DNA of 64,000 nucleotides from Adiantum capillus-veneris (GCA_014529385.2 CM043963.1:97108412-97172411), one strand, 5' to 3'. Positions 47,756 to 60,042 are shown, counted from the first letter of the stretch. Numbers and translations are program-made. Notes: generated by a model not told the origin, from the sequence alone.

Positions 47756-47982
47756 GCGGGTTCGCCTTTTTTTTCCTCAATTTTTTAGCGTCGAAAAGTG
47801 CATCGATATACACGTGGTAATGCCCGTTGTTATATGCGTGGAAGATCATGCCTTGCCATGCCTATTGCCATGCGTATATCTATGCATATATCGACGGGGT
47901 AAAAGAATGTCCATATCCGCGTGGAAAGGTATGGGCATCGATATATAGGGCGGCGCTAACTTTGGGTTATGTTGTAGTGTTG

Positions 47983-48400
47983 TCTTGTTTCTTGGACCAA
48001 CAAGAAATAACATTGTGTTGCAGTTTCTATGACTGAGTCAGATATGTCGCAGCTTCACTAGCTTGCAGCTCGTGAGCAAGGGCTTAGACAAATGCTAGTT
48101 GATATTGGTCACTCTCCTTTTTCTAGCACACCCTTGCGGTGTGACAAACCGGAGTGCTATTAGTCTTGCAAAAGACTATGTTCAACATAATATGTCAAAA
48201 GCACATTGTTGTCCATTATCATTATATCAGGTATGAAGTACACAAAGGCACCATAATGGTTGAACACTGTCCAGGTTACCAGATGATTGCATACATTCTT
48301 ACCAAAGGCCTCAATGAGTCACGTTTCATCCTCTTGCACTCAGAGATTGGAGTTGCCTCGTCCTCACTCTTTCTAGATTAGCTTCTCTGCTATTGTGATA
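47983..48400 (+). mobile_element. Ty1/copia retrotransposon, right part
   Basis: This continues the RNase H interrupted at 34828. Pieces such as DQQEITL and YVAASLA correspond to the usual end of copia RNase H, followed by IICQKHIVVHYHYIRYEVHKG and MIAYILTKGL. Frames shift at least twice. It ends in SSSLFLD and a stop; no 3' LTR was recognised in the next few hundred bases. Confidence 0.85.
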
Positions 48401-49322
48401 GCTTTGTACATATGACTTTGTAATCCTATGAGTAACATGCATTATGCACACTGTGATCTTTGAGTCACTTGTATATTTGTACATAGATAAATGTTCACCC
48501 TTAGTTCACCCCTAGTTCACTGCGTGATCCAACGGCGGAGATTAAAGCCGCTTCGCGCGTCCCCAAATTTGGGCCCTAGATCCCCTCTAACCCAAAGTCG
48601 TTCCATATAGTGACGAGGGGAGGTGACGAGCATGAGAAAGAGCAGCACAAAGACACCATTGCCACAGAAGAGGAATCGATAACCTGGGAACATGCACCAG
48701 GGAGATTCTACCTATGGGTAAATTGCTCAAAACCCTCTGGAGGCACTCAACCTTCAGCTCAAAACCGTGCTCGTCGACCTTGTTGAGGCAATCAAAGAGG
48801 GTGGGGATATTGAGTTGAGCCTACGCTAGGGAATTTTACCTGCGAGTAAAGTGTCTCAAGGTCAAGCTTAGAACCCTCTGGAGGCAGTCAACCTTGAGCT
48901 CAAAACCCTGCTCGTCGACCTTGTCTAGGGGGTTTCTTGTGTGCCGCCATAGCCAGCCTTTGAGTATCATTCTTGCTCTTCTGCTTGGTTATCTTGAGAG
49001 AGCTTAGAACCCTGCTTGTTGACCTTCTTGAGGCATTCAAAAAGGGCAGATATGTTGAGGCTAGCTTCCGTGATGGCTTCCTGTACGTCATCCATGCTTT
49101 TGAGCTTATCAGCAATGGCGAAGAAGGTAGCAACAGAGGTGAACATGGAGAGGAAGTCTGAGCACCACAAAATGGATCAAGTGAGGAGGTTTCTCTGAGA
49201 GATGGCGATGAAGATGACACCATGGAACATGGAATACAATGACAACCATCCTTACTGATTTCTCAGCTATTGTGCATGCATTTTATTAGTATAACATAAC
49301 ATTTAAAAAATAACAATGCAAA
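48401..49322 (-). pseudogene. Repeated exon-like units on the - strand, unrecognised
   Basis: A phrase of about 55 bases around 'ctcgtcgaccttgttgagg' occurs near 48768, 48900 and 49010 with changes. In one - strand frame it encodes units like ISALFECLKKVNKQG. The best-preserved unit begins near 49170 (FFAIADKLKSMDDVQEAITE), a leucine-rich helical segment. Stops separate the units. No family is recognised; 48401-48730 holds nothing I can name. Confidence 0.4.
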
Positions 49323-49337
49323 GAAACTACTAATGTT

Positions 49338-49608
49338 TTTTTTTTGTGAGAGAGTAGAACTTGAAATTACAACACACTCACACACCCAACCCCCGTAGGT
49401 GAGTAATCCCAGCCGGGTTAGGGTGGCCAATCCATCATTTGGACTAGGGGAATAGCCCCTAAGGGCTACATGTCAGACGAGCTGTCAAGGGTTTGAACCC
49501 AAGACCTTTGACACAAGGGTCTCTTGCTCTACCAACTGCCTAGTTTAAGAATGTCTACAAGTTGCTAGGTTTTCACCCAAAAAAATCATATGGCTCCATT
49601 TCAAATGT
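49338..49608 (-). mobile_element. tRNA-derived SINE with 15-bp target-site duplication
   Basis: On the - strand a tRNA-like head has an A box TGGTAGAGCAAG (49523-49534) and a B box GGTTCAAACCC (49489-49499). It is followed by an unrelated body containing 'cacctacgggggttgggtg' and a run of about ten As at the 3' end. The insert is flanked by perfect GAAACTACTAATGTT copies at 49323-49337 and 49609-49623. About 60 bases precede the tRNA-like part inside the duplication, which is unusual. The layout resembles plant Au-type SINEs. Confidence 0.85.
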
Positions 49609-49623
49609 GAAACTACTAATGTT

Positions 49624-51464
49624 GGACATATCAAAGAGCTTCCGCGTTGCCAATGCAACTGGTATCCCACCATTTCTAGCTGTTGATTCAGCTCGGATGA
49701 GGAAGGGAAGATGACACAACTTCAAAACCTTTCCTAGACTCACTAATGCAGGCATAGAGGCGTCTATAAAGAATACACTCATTCCTACTATTACGGCCTT
49801 TGGGATTGGCTTGATGAGGCTAGCAAAACGAGGGCATCTTGATCTTGTCATGACCCAAGAAGCTCAGGTTGAACGTGTAGTCCAGATTCTGGGCCGTCGA
49901 AGCAAGGACAATCCATGCCTTTAGGGAGAGCTAGGCTAGGGTGGGAAAGACTGCCATTGCGGAGGGGATGCGTAGAGGATCGTAAGGGGACTTGACTCTA
50001 TTTTTTATTCATGGTGTTTCGCACTAAGATGGGTTGTAGACTTGAACTTAAGTTTGAGCCTCCAGAGTCCATCTCATCTTGGTGCATAACACCATCTTAG
50101 TGTAGGCTTGAACTCCTCCACCCCATCTTGGTGCATAACACCATGAGTAGGTATCCTAGTGGAGGCTTGCAGGCTCAAACTTAAGTTTGAGCCTCCACCC
50201 CATCTTGGTGCATAACACCATGAGTAGGTAGTCTAGTGGAGGTGTGAACTTAAGCTCTAGCCTACCTCCAACATTGATACAATGAGCTTGACCTTCACCT
50301 AGGTGGACTTAAGTTTGAGCCTCCACCCCACCTAGGTGAAGGATGAGCCCATTTCTTTCTCATGTCATTTTCCACTAGGGTGGGGTACAATTTTGATTGA
50401 GAATCCACCCTACCTAGATGGAAGTCCATGCACTGTTTGCTCCACGCGTTTTGCACCAATTTTGTATTAAGATGGGCTTTAGGCTCAAGCTTAAGCTAGA
50501 GCTTCCAACCAGCTTGGTGTCGAGAACCAATATGCTGCAACTTAAGTGATCCTTCAAGGTTGAGCTTTCTCTCAGTCTTTTTTCAACACACATAGAAAGA
50601 AGGGTTTCATTACCTTTAACTCACAATTCAAGGTGCTTCCCATAATTACCTCGTATCTTGACAATGGATAAAGAGCCCAATCTCTTTGGGAATGAGACTA
50701 AAACACACCCTACGATATGTCATAAAGGTCTTATGGTCTTTTATCTAAAGAAAATACACCATATTACATTAAAATCAATACCACCATAGTCTCAAATTGG
50801 CTTTCGAAAGATTGATGCAAATTGTGTTTTATTCTCTTAAAGTCTCTCATTTTTTTCTAAATTCCCTTCATCTTTTAGGAAAAACTTCATTTATTCTCTT
50901 GGAGTTCTTTAACTTTTTGAAATTCTATGTATCTAAGTTAAAATTCATGAGACTCAGATACACTCTATGATATGTCATCAAAGCCTTGTAGTCTTTTATC
51001 TAAACAGAATACATTATATTACATACAATGAATACCATCATAGGTGCAGCATATTTGTCAAAAGCTAGGCACAAATTGTGTTTCATTCTATTGAAATTTC
51101 TCATTTTTGTCTCATTCTTGAACTTCTTGTAGGACCAATTTTGTTTTATTCTCTAAAAACTCTTCAAATTTTTGAGATTCACCTTATCTTGTAGCACATA
51201 TTTTACAACTTTTTTGTTAACAAAAAGATAGTTAGGCTATTACAAGTCAAATGCTTCTTATTAGAGTAGACCAAATTTAACTAAGATTGCAAGCCCCAAT
51301 TTAAAAATGGAACTTGAATAAATCCCAAAATTCCTAAATTGGACTTTACAGAGTAATGCCCTACAAAAAATATTCAATTGATTCTACAGAGTTTTAGCGG
51401 GGAGATAAAGGAAGAAGACTAGAGTGCAAAGAAGTTTGAAATGAAAACTAGAGAGTGGTTAGCC
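49624..51464. repeat. Spacer with dispersed short duplications
   Basis: 49624-49900 has weak coding-like pieces on both strands. 50040-50340 repeats the phrases 'cttaagtttgagcctccacc' and 'catcttggtgcataacacca' three or four times. A stretch containing 'gatatgtcat' and 'tcttttatctaaa' occurs at about 50690-50790 and again at about 50945-51045. No gene is recognised. Confidence 0.6.
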
Positions 51465-51824
51465 TGAGGCGATCACATTCATATACATCATGTTTCTAGT
51501 GCACAAGATCGATTCCGATGATGGTTGGAGACAAGGTGACGAAATGGTAGACGTTGGGTGGAAAACTAATAAATTTTTGACACTAACCACTTCTATTATG
51601 AACGTGCATTGTAATGCCACTTGATTTGTTGACGCCCCAATCAGTGGTTCCCTGGGTCAAGTTTTGTCTATTTTGTAGTTTTTTTAAAATTTTATTGGAA
51701 GTGTTCTTTAAAAAATTTAAGTACTATATAAGTCAAAACTCACAACTTAAAATTCATTTCTTGTTTGCATATTCTAGAAGATCCTCTTGAGTATAAACAA
51801 GCACACACTCATATCTTTCACCAC
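51465..51824 (+). promoter_or_regulatory. Upstream region of H3-like copy 2
   Basis: Homologous to the inverted 27498-27870. A TATA-like ACTATATAAG is at 51723-51732, about 95 bases before the ATG at 51825. The shared leader carries the TTCTAGAA palindrome (about 51772-51779). Confidence 0.6.
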
Positions 51825-53037
51825 ATGGACGATTCACACGAGAAGACCACTACGCACATTAATACCACTACAGCCACTCACACCACAGAAAATCCACAGT
51901 CAGCACCCCATGCAGAATCTACGGCTTCAAATTTACATCCCCAACCATAAGTGGACAACCCAGCATCTCGACCCGCTTTAGATGCCTAGCAGTCTCCCCA
52001 ACCATCAAATCCAGATGATCAAACCACCATGTAACATATTTATGGTGATCTCAAACCACTAAACCGTTGCCAACCACACATCTCTTCCAGATCCCCCACA
52101 AATTTCATCTCTACACAGAGCCATGCAAGAAACAAGAGCTACCAGAGAAGAATACAAAGGTCCATTTCAAAATTTGGAGCCCTCACCTATTGTCACAACA
52201 CCTGGTGCTCAGGCCACCTCAAAAACTACGCCGCACAGATTTGGACCTTAAGTCAAACAAAGAGTAATCAAGGTAATACGAGGTGTCCTGGTTTCTAAAG
52301 CACAAGATGCCAAGAGGAGGAAAATAATGAAAGAGATGTAAAAGAAAGAGGCAGCTGAGAAGGAAGCAAAAATAATGCAAGAAGAACAAAAAAGGCAAAG
52401 GGAGCAAGAGGAATGGAAAAGAGGCGAGGCTGAGAGAGATCATTTGGCAAATTGACAAGCATGAGCAGAGATAGAGAGGAAGGCGGCAGAGGATAGACCT
52501 CAAGCCACTCAACAAGAAAAGGCTAGGAGCTCTAGGCCTTCAAAAATAAATCAAAGAGCGAAGCAATGGGCAAAGAGGAAAAAGGACAAGGTGACTCTTG
52601 AAGAACAACACGCTCAAGAGGAGAGGAAGAAAAAGTAAAAAAAATGATCCTCCTGAATGGGCCAGGTAGGCAGCTCCTCCACCACCTCCAACAACAACAA
52701 AAAAGCGGAGATGGAAGCCAGGCATTGTTGCTATGCGGGAGATTTGAAAATATTAGAAGAGCACTGAGCCCATCATACCCAAAGTGGCCTTCTCTTGATG
52801 ATGAGAGAGATAATGGATGAATATAGCGATTCCGTTACATGTGTACAACATGTAGCCTTATTGGCCCTACAGGATGCCAACAAAAACATTTTGGTACAAC
52901 TATTTTAGGATGGTGTTTCCTGTATGGTGCATGTTAAGCGTGTAACATTGAAAAATGTGGATTTGTCCCTAGCAATCAATTTGCAAAATGAAGGATGCCT
53001 TCATAAGAAATACTTTAACTCGTGTACTTTCTCTTGA
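51825..53037 (+). pseudogene. Histone H3-fold protein, CENH3-like, decayed (copy 2)
   Basis: Homologous to copy 1 from MDDSHEK (51825) to the end. The junction before the fold reads TTTKKRRWKPG with no stop, so the TAG at that place in copy 1 is not ancestral. The fold is recognisable (KSTEPIIPKVAFS, then ALQDANKNILVQLF and CMVHVKRVTLKNVDLSL) but has several stops, a 1-bp deletion right after VAFS (about 52795), and more stops and shifts in the tail. It is more damaged than copy 1. Homology continues about 30 bases past the stop. Confidence 0.75.
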
Positions 53038-53130
53038 TAAGATTTCTAATCTTATCATATAATATCAAATAAACTAACCACCATGACGCACTCGGCCAAG
53101 GGATCGAAAGGTGCAAAAAACAGCTACAGC

Positions 53131-53478
53131 AACTCGTCTGCCGAGGGACACATCTTGATGATTTTTTTACAAAATTGGGAAATCGAGGGGGCGTACAGGG
53201 TCACCGGGCCCACCACAGAGCACGGCGACACCTAGGGGGGTTGGACAATGCAAAAAAAAGGTATGTCGCCACAGCTCACAAGGGGAAAATATATCGCCAT
53301 AGCGCACAAGGGGCAAAACTGCAACCTGCAAGCTGTGGTGCACAGGGCTTTTTTTGCACCATTTGATCTTGTCGGGTGCCACCATGCTCTATGGTGATCT
53401 CGTTGACCCCCTATGCCTCCTTTGTTTCCCGGTTTTGTAAAAAAATCATCGAGATGTGTTCCTCGTGTGGCCAGTCAC
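53131..53478. mobile_element. Foldback / MITE-like inverted repeat
   Basis: The left arm (about 53131-53265) and right arm (about 53340-53478) are imperfect reverse complements. Both hold 'catc(t/g)(t/a)gatgattttttt'-type words, 'acaaaa..ggga', and further in 'gcacggcgaca' against 'ggtggcacccga'. The intervening loop has repeated 'gcacaaggggc' words. No terminal motif of a known superfamily or target duplication was identified. Confidence 0.6.
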
Positions 53479-53608
53479 TACATGTTTAAGGTTCTGTGCA
53501 TGTGAAGCAGAAATGAAATTTACTGGACAATATGAACTTAAAAAAAAACTGAATGTTGACAAAAATTGTTAACAAAAACAATTGTTTTGTATTGAGATGG
53601 ATATTACA

Positions 53609-56142
53609 TCATAGTCGATTATTTTTACTACAAATTACATATGTGGGTATGGGGTGAATGGCTGACTTCATGCCAAGGGAATTTACAATTTCCTCTGGGT
53701 TTGTCAACCCTTGACCTAGGATCAAGGTGTGGTGGGAGAGGACTGAGCCTAGGCGCTTGCCTATAAAGGCATACAATGCCGCCTCTCTATCCACCAATAT
53801 ACATTTATGAGCATTTTGGGTGAGGGAATCGGTAGAAAGTATGGAACTTAATGCTTCGCACTTGAGCAACGCCACAGAACCATTCTTGGAGAACTTTGTG
53901 TGAGTAACTCAAAAAATCAATGGCCCCAAGTGGCTCAGGTAGTATCAAAGCGATCTATCCTTACCCATGGGTGCGTTTCATGAATCTCCAGTACGCATTG
54001 CAAACTTGTCAACATGGTATGCCATCTGCAAAGCATTTTAAACAACTTCAACACTTGTTGTAAGGAACAATAGACAATCGACCAGGTTAAGATATTTTTA
54101 CCTTAGTTTCCTCATCCTTCTCTTCAAGATTTTTCTTGTAAGATCGATGCTAGATTGATCATCTCTACCCATTGCGATCAGTGGTTTTTGTGGCTGAAAA
54201 GCGCTTTTTGGGATGTTTTCATAAAATGAGGCACGTGATTTTATTTCCACAAGTGTACTTGCTACTGTTTCCACCAAATTCTATTTGTTTCCATTGGGGA
54301 GGAAAGTGAGGCTTGCTAGGAGACCTTGGTCTTCAAAGTCAATTTGAAATTTGACTTTCTCTTCCTTTCCACTGAGATCCTTCATGGCCGCATAGATAGC
54401 AAACACTTCAAGCCACTCATATTCTCTGAGTCCTAATGTTTTGTCAATGTCATCAAGGAACAAAAAGTGATGATCATCCACCACCACTGCATGCAAAGTG
54501 AGATTTGGAGGTCAGCGGCTGAGTGTCATAGATGCTTCAGTCTGCTCATTGATCTCTTTCCTAACTTCATTTGATTCCTCCACAATGATCACAGGTGGTC
54601 TTTGGTTGACCTTTTCCTTTAATTTTCTCTTATCCATGTCCTCAAACACAAGTAAGTCCAGAACCATGCCCCAAGAAATGAATTGGGTGCCTATGCACCC
54701 CATGCCCAAATCTATGAGATCATCCTCATCCTCTGTCATGTAGTCCCATTTCGTGAGGCCTTTAATAAACCTCAACATTAAGTGTAAAACCTAGAAAGTC
54801 ACTTATACACCCAAAGTCACTTTTTAAAAAGCACTTAAAATTAACTAAAGCTATAATTTTAAACAAAATCATGCAAAAAAGCATTGAAAGACACCAATTT
54901 TGAAAAGATTTGTGCTCCACATCAAAGAGATTGCACGTTTCAATCAAAAACTTTAACAAGTTGAGAATAAACAAGTATATGCAGAACGAGATTCAAAACA
55001 CTGTATGTATTAATGGGAGTAAAATCCCTATCACTATTACAAGATTTTACAAAAATACATCGCGAAAACGAAATGTTCTCACAAAAAAAGCTCTTCTCTT
55101 TTCTGGAGCCTAAACTAATTTTTCACTGATTACAAAGAGACATTGCTTGGGCAAGGTATATTTGAGATTAAGATACTCGCGAAGGTGACTGAGGTGCCAG
55201 TCATTATTCACTGCAATGTCGTGCAGTACATCGTCGTGGAGGCATATTTGTAGGTCAATTGATTCTCTAGTAGCAACATCAAAGTCTAGTGCCTCTCATT
55301 CTCCCATCGTCAGCTTCCATCTTCTATAGGGAAAGACCATTGACAAGCTTTGATTTCAATATGGTATATGAACACCACATTGTCAGCAACTACAAAGCAC
55401 TTGATTCTATCTCCCTGATAGTTGACCACCTTAGTCTCCCATCCAGTTGTAAGGAATCGTTGATGGCACTTCCCCCTTTACAAGTCCACATTGTTGGTGT
55501 CTTGTGAACACTCTAAAGTTGAAAGATAAACACAAACACATGAAGACACATAAACCATGCTACCATGGATTTGTGGGAACCATAGGTACACTTCATTGTT
55601 GCTTGCCCATCCACCTCGATTCTTCTTTTGGTTTCTGTGATCAAGTTACTTTTTGGTTTAGGCCATTCCAAACCCTCCAAGGCTGACAAGTGAACCTAAG
55701 AAAGATTACCATACCCATTTGTCCTAGGTGTGACATAAGGATGATTATAAAAAAAAATGTCACGTGAGGCAAGCTCAGAGATGGACAGTCAACATAAAGC
55801 AACTTGCCAATCTCAGTGTGGATGGCCTCAAAAGTTCCAGTGAAGGACTCTTTTGACTCCCACTCTACAAAATCGGATGGAGAAACATCTGCAAACATGA
55901 ACAAGTAGTTTGCAGGAAACCTCGATGGAGCCGCTGTTGTCTCTAGCTTCAATTGTGAAGCAACATACACATGTTGCACCTTCGCAAGACTCTTGTTGTC
56001 TTGTGTTTGCTTGAATTCCATGATTCTTCCCTTTCAATGGTGTGCTCAAGAAGCCATGTGTCTCCTTGAGAACTTGTGTGCACCTGTTGAGTTGGGCTGC
56101 ATTGTCACCCACATCATTTGTTTGAACTCCATTGTCACCCAA
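53609..56142 (-). pseudogene. Unrecognised degenerate multi-exon gene
   Basis: Coding-like stretches on the - strand, from 5' to 3': 56142-55990 (MGDNGVQTNDVGDNAAQLN); 56021 to about 55760 (MEFKQTQDNKSLAKVQHVYV, then FADVSPSDFVEWESKESFTG); about 55480-55130 (IAVNNDWHLSHLREYLNLKY); 54778-54500 (MLRFIKGLTKWDYMTEDEDD); 54496-54281 (VVVDDHHFLFLDDIDKTLGL); and 53900-53609 (KCILVDREAALYAFIGKRLG). Stops and frame changes lie between them, some perhaps introns. Composition is protein-like but no family is recognised. A GA-rich leader at 56480-56830 may be its 5' flank, similar in character to that of the gene at 28-31 kb. Confidence 0.45.
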
Positions 56143-57272
56143 TATCCACTATCATCTTGTACATTGCTGCATGAAATGGAGTCAATAACACTCCTAGGTT
56201 GTCAAGTACCTAATGATGCCATGGGGAATAGTGGCACAACCTACAGGCAAACACTTATGATTAGACATTGCACATCCATGTTCTCAGTTGTATAAAGAGC
56301 AAGACTCTTGATGGTACCCAAAGATGAAGGATGCCACTTATTGCTATATTGCTCCACCGGCTTGCTGGCTTAATGGGGAAGATAATGTTGCAAAGCTTGA
56401 GAGGGAAGTAGATTCTCTCTAGAGATCTTAATGGAGAGGGATCAAGAAACCTATTCAGGAAAGAAAGAGGGATGATCTAGTAGAAGGATATACTGCAAAT
56501 CTTCAGCTTTAGGTAAAGGTGTTTAGTGAGGCTCATGGAGAAATGGAGAACTTTAGCTTGAGGAGAATGTAGCTTGATTGAAGAGAATTTAGTAAGCTTG
56601 AGGATGGAAAGGAGGTTCAAATTTCTACTACAGAGCTTTTGAGAGGGAAAACTGAAAGGAAGGAAAGAGAAGCAACTTGCAAGGTGAAGTGAAGAGAAGT
56701 GAGAGATGGTATAGTAGAGAGAAAGGGAGGGAATGATCAACACGTTTTTGGAGGGACCCCCTTTGAAGAAAGAGGGGAGAGAAACTGACAGCCACTAGAG
56801 AGAGAAAGGATTCGTTTTTACTCAACTATTTACAAAAAAGTTCAATTTTTTGAATTTATAATAAATTTTCTCTATATATTTTATAAAAAAGGTACAAGGT
56901 TGACCACTTACTTTTAGGCCATACCATACCCACTATTTCAGTCCACATGGAATCCACCCATTTCCCCTTCCATAATCTCCCTTTTAATCCCATCGTAAAT
57001 AAAGAAGCCCCCTTAGACCCCATTCCCTTCCTAATGATTTGTAAAACTTTTACCGTGCGCCCATTTTGGACAAGAGGGAGAAAGTCAAAGTCCTTATAGG
57101 GCCCATTTGAGAGTCCAAAATTTCCCTAACGTTCTTTCATCTCTTATTGTCTATATGGTACTCTGGTTTGTTCAGCTTGTAATTGTGTTCTAATGTAACT
57201 ATTCATTTCCAAACTGGGTACTGCACAATACAATAACAAATTGGTATTGTTGAGCACCAAATTTGGTACTTT
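56143..57272. other. Gene upstream region with a shared 40-base motif
   Basis: No gene is recognised. 56480-56830 is purine-rich (GAGAGAAA words). At 56997-57036 lies a 40-base motif starting AATAAAGAAGCCC and ending CTTCCTAATG, which also occurs at 31653-31692 and 59227-59265. Confidence 0.5.
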
Positions 57273-58260
57273 TTGGTGTCATACCAACTCCCTTTTTTTG
57301 ATATGATGATTGCACTATCTGTTTGCATTGTCTATTTGCCTCCACTCATTTGGGTTGTTGGCATTGTAGTAAAATCTTGGTGGCTAGATGAGCCACCAAC
57401 AAACACAATGCTTGTGGTTGATGTGGTTGCTAAACTCAGGCGGTTGATTGTGCCTTATCTTAATGGGGTTTTATTGACATGCTGCAACAAGCTTCCAAAA
57501 GTCCTTTGGGTTTTGGATAAGGAGCTCCAATCATGGATCATCTATGACAATTAGCTCGCTAATTTGTCTTGTAAGGCTAGATTCTGACGAGTTCATACTA
57601 GCTCTTAAAAAGAAAGCCAACATAATTTTGTGCTCCTACTGTGGAAGGAAAAAAATGATAGATATGTTAAACGCCAACATGTGGGGCAGAAGTATTTTGT
57701 AGGTAACTCATGTGAGCCTTGGGTGTTTGAGAGGTTAAGTTGCGCATACTTCTAACCTCCTTTTTGGGATGGCAAATGTACTCTACCCAGAAGAATGTGA
57801 AACCCCAAAACAAAGTATGGTAGAGATATTGCACGTGCCCAAATATGTGGGAAACAAACCCATTTTCCTGAAGAACCTACGGATAGTGTGGACAAGGCAC
57901 CTATATTTTTATGCTAGCAGCACAATTTTGGTGTATGACTGTAGATACAAGTTTCTCAAAAATAATTATGAGAATTGTTTTGCAATCAAACCATACAACC
58001 CTATGGTGATAGAAAAAGATTACCCTTTTACTTGGTGAGCCTCATCTTGTCGTGGTTGTTTGTATGAATATGCCATCAATACCCAACAACGTACACTCAC
58101 AATAACCAATCTTTGACATAGAAGATGATATTTCTAGATATGTTGATGATTACTTCATACAAATGGAGGGTTACTCTTATAGATTTGATCCCCCTGATCT
58201 AGGAGATTCTTGAACTATTGTATTGGGTGAAATTTTATATCATTCACATAATTTATAATG
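57273..58260 (+). pseudogene. Unrecognised coding remnants, + strand
   Basis: 57297-57554 encodes VDVVAKLRRLIVPYLNGVLL and KVLWVLDKELQSWIIYDN, hydrophobic at first. 57640-57750 in another frame reads YVKRQHVGQKYFVGNSCEP. 57769-58038 opens with an ATG (MANVLYPEECETPKQ) and runs 89 codons. A short tail follows to 58210. Frame changes lie between the pieces. No family is recognised. Confidence 0.35.
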
Positions 58261-59790
58261 GAAAACAACTTTTTTTGTACACTGTCTTGGGATCTTGATC
58301 TCTAGTGTCTTTTCTTGTGTTGTCTAGTAGTTTGTAGTCTAAAAATATATTTTAAGAAATCCCTCACATTGGTGTTAATACAATGGTGAAAATGTACAAA
58401 ATTTGGTTCTAGAACAATACCAAACTTGGTGTTATCTAGTACCAGAGTTTCTTAAGAATTTAGCATTGTTCACTTCATGTTGGTAGTGAGCCATGTTGTT
58501 TTTGCGACAATAAGGTTTTGGAGACCCTAGTTATGCATCATTTGTATTTGGTAGCCTAAGGAAGAGAATAGGGTCTCGGAGGGTCTCTTTATTTGGCAAT
58601 TTAAGGGAGTGAAACCTCTAGTATTAAGAAAGAAATAAAAGGATAGTTTTTGAATTCAAATAGGCAAAATGGCTTGTTTATTTGAATTCAAAATTTCTCC
58701 CAAAATGCTCAGGGGGGTCACTTAATGATTATGCGACTATCACGTGAGTGTGACAGAAGGGGTTATTAAATTTCATTTTTTTTCTCACATTTTTACATAT
58801 AGAACGGTACCATAAAATGGATTGCAAAAAAAAAAAAAACATAGATTGAATAGGAAAAGAATGTTTTTCATTTGTCAAAAATCCACAAATAACGAGTTTT
58901 ATAAATAGTCCTTGAACGCACGTGATATATAGAATTTATATATAGTGACCCCCCGAGCCAAAATGGAATTTAAAATCTAGCGGGAAAAACCATATCATGT
59001 AGCATATCTACAAAAATAGCTTCGCATGTCTATCATGTCCACTCAAATCAAAGATTGAATTTAAGAGTTATGAAAGTCTGAAAATCATAATGTTGTCCAC
59101 CCCCCTTTTGGGGGGATAAGGTGCATCCTTTGACTACTCTTACATCTCTCGTACACACCCACCCTTCTTGCACATATGGCATGCACCTATTTGTCAAAAT
59201 TTTAATCACCTCCATAATCTCATGGAAAATAAAGAGGCCCTCTTAGACCCCATCCTCTTCTTAATGTAGAAAGGTACATCTTGGATCCATCGTCTTGCAC
59301 CAAATGCTCACAGAACTGTACATGAGCTTACGTGAAGAATTCTACAGTTACACCAATTTTTTGTACCTCTTTTCATCACTTTGGTATGGGTTAGCTCCCT
59401 TTTGGTACATGAGCATATGGAAATAATTCTACAGTAAAAGTTTTGGTAGTGCTTGTCATCACTTTGGTGTTGGTTAGCTCCCTTTTGGTATTGGTTAGTA
59501 TTATTTTTGTACTAGCTAGGGGAAACCTGGTACAAAGATTGATAGTTAATGTACAACAATCTCAAATATTGAATAGAGGAAGTGAAGAACAACAAGAAAA
59601 TAAGCAAATCATGAGGAGAAAAATATGTATTCCATCTAGGAGAAAAATAACTTCACATGGATGCACCATTTTCTTTAGGTACATACTGGGATGGGTGATA
59701 TTAAAATCGAACATTAGCAAGATTCCCCCCCTCTCCTCACCCTTGTCTAAAGTCCAGCCCTCCCTACATTGCCTCTGCCCTCACCTTCCA
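58261..59790. other. Spacer with scattered GGTACT words
   Basis: No gene is recognised. Words like 'tttggtac' appear near 58405, 59275, 59405 and 59490. A copy of the shared 40-base motif is at 59227-59265. The stretch 58620-58720 shares words ('gaattcaaa', 'aaaatggctt') with 31500-31570. Confidence 0.5.
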
Positions 59791-59857
59791 TCACCGGAGA
59801 GAGAGAGAGAGAGAATCTCTTGAGCGAGAGGTGGCACGCCTGTAGCACAGCAACAAG

Positions 59858-59859
<2 letters not shown>

Positions 59860-59915
<56 letters not shown>

Positions 59916-60042
59916 AAGGAGCAGGTGAAGAAATCGCGTGGAGTTTGGCAGTGGAAACAGCGTGTAGTGGGTTCGTGGCTGCCTTGCGAAGTCAAGAACA
60001 TGGCCTTAGTTTAAGCTGCAGTCGTGGGCGACACAGACGAAG

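Larger units (their letters stand above)
34829..47979 (-). mobile_element. CACTA (En/Spm-type) DNA transposon, 13.15 kb including a nested retroelement
   Basis: The left end is CACTACAACC and the right end is TTGTAGTG, i.e. inverted CACTACAA termini. They are flanked by a 3-bp direct duplication TTG (34826-34828 and 47980-47982). Removing the element rejoins the copia RNase H. Subterminal words resembling 'tcgatatacgcg' and 'gcgtcgaaaag' repeat at both ends (34857-34940 and 47790-47950), as usual where the CACTA transposase binds. A tnpA-like gene is on the - strand. Nearly all of the catalytic tnp2 transposase is absent, so this is a deletion derivative. Without the nested 9.3-kb Tat element it is about 3.9 kb. 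Confidence 0.92.

Noticed and set aside
49485-49545. Functional tRNA gene
   Set aside because: A and B boxes are present, but the body, poly-A tail and 15-bp target duplication mark a SINE, and no full cloverleaf is apparent.
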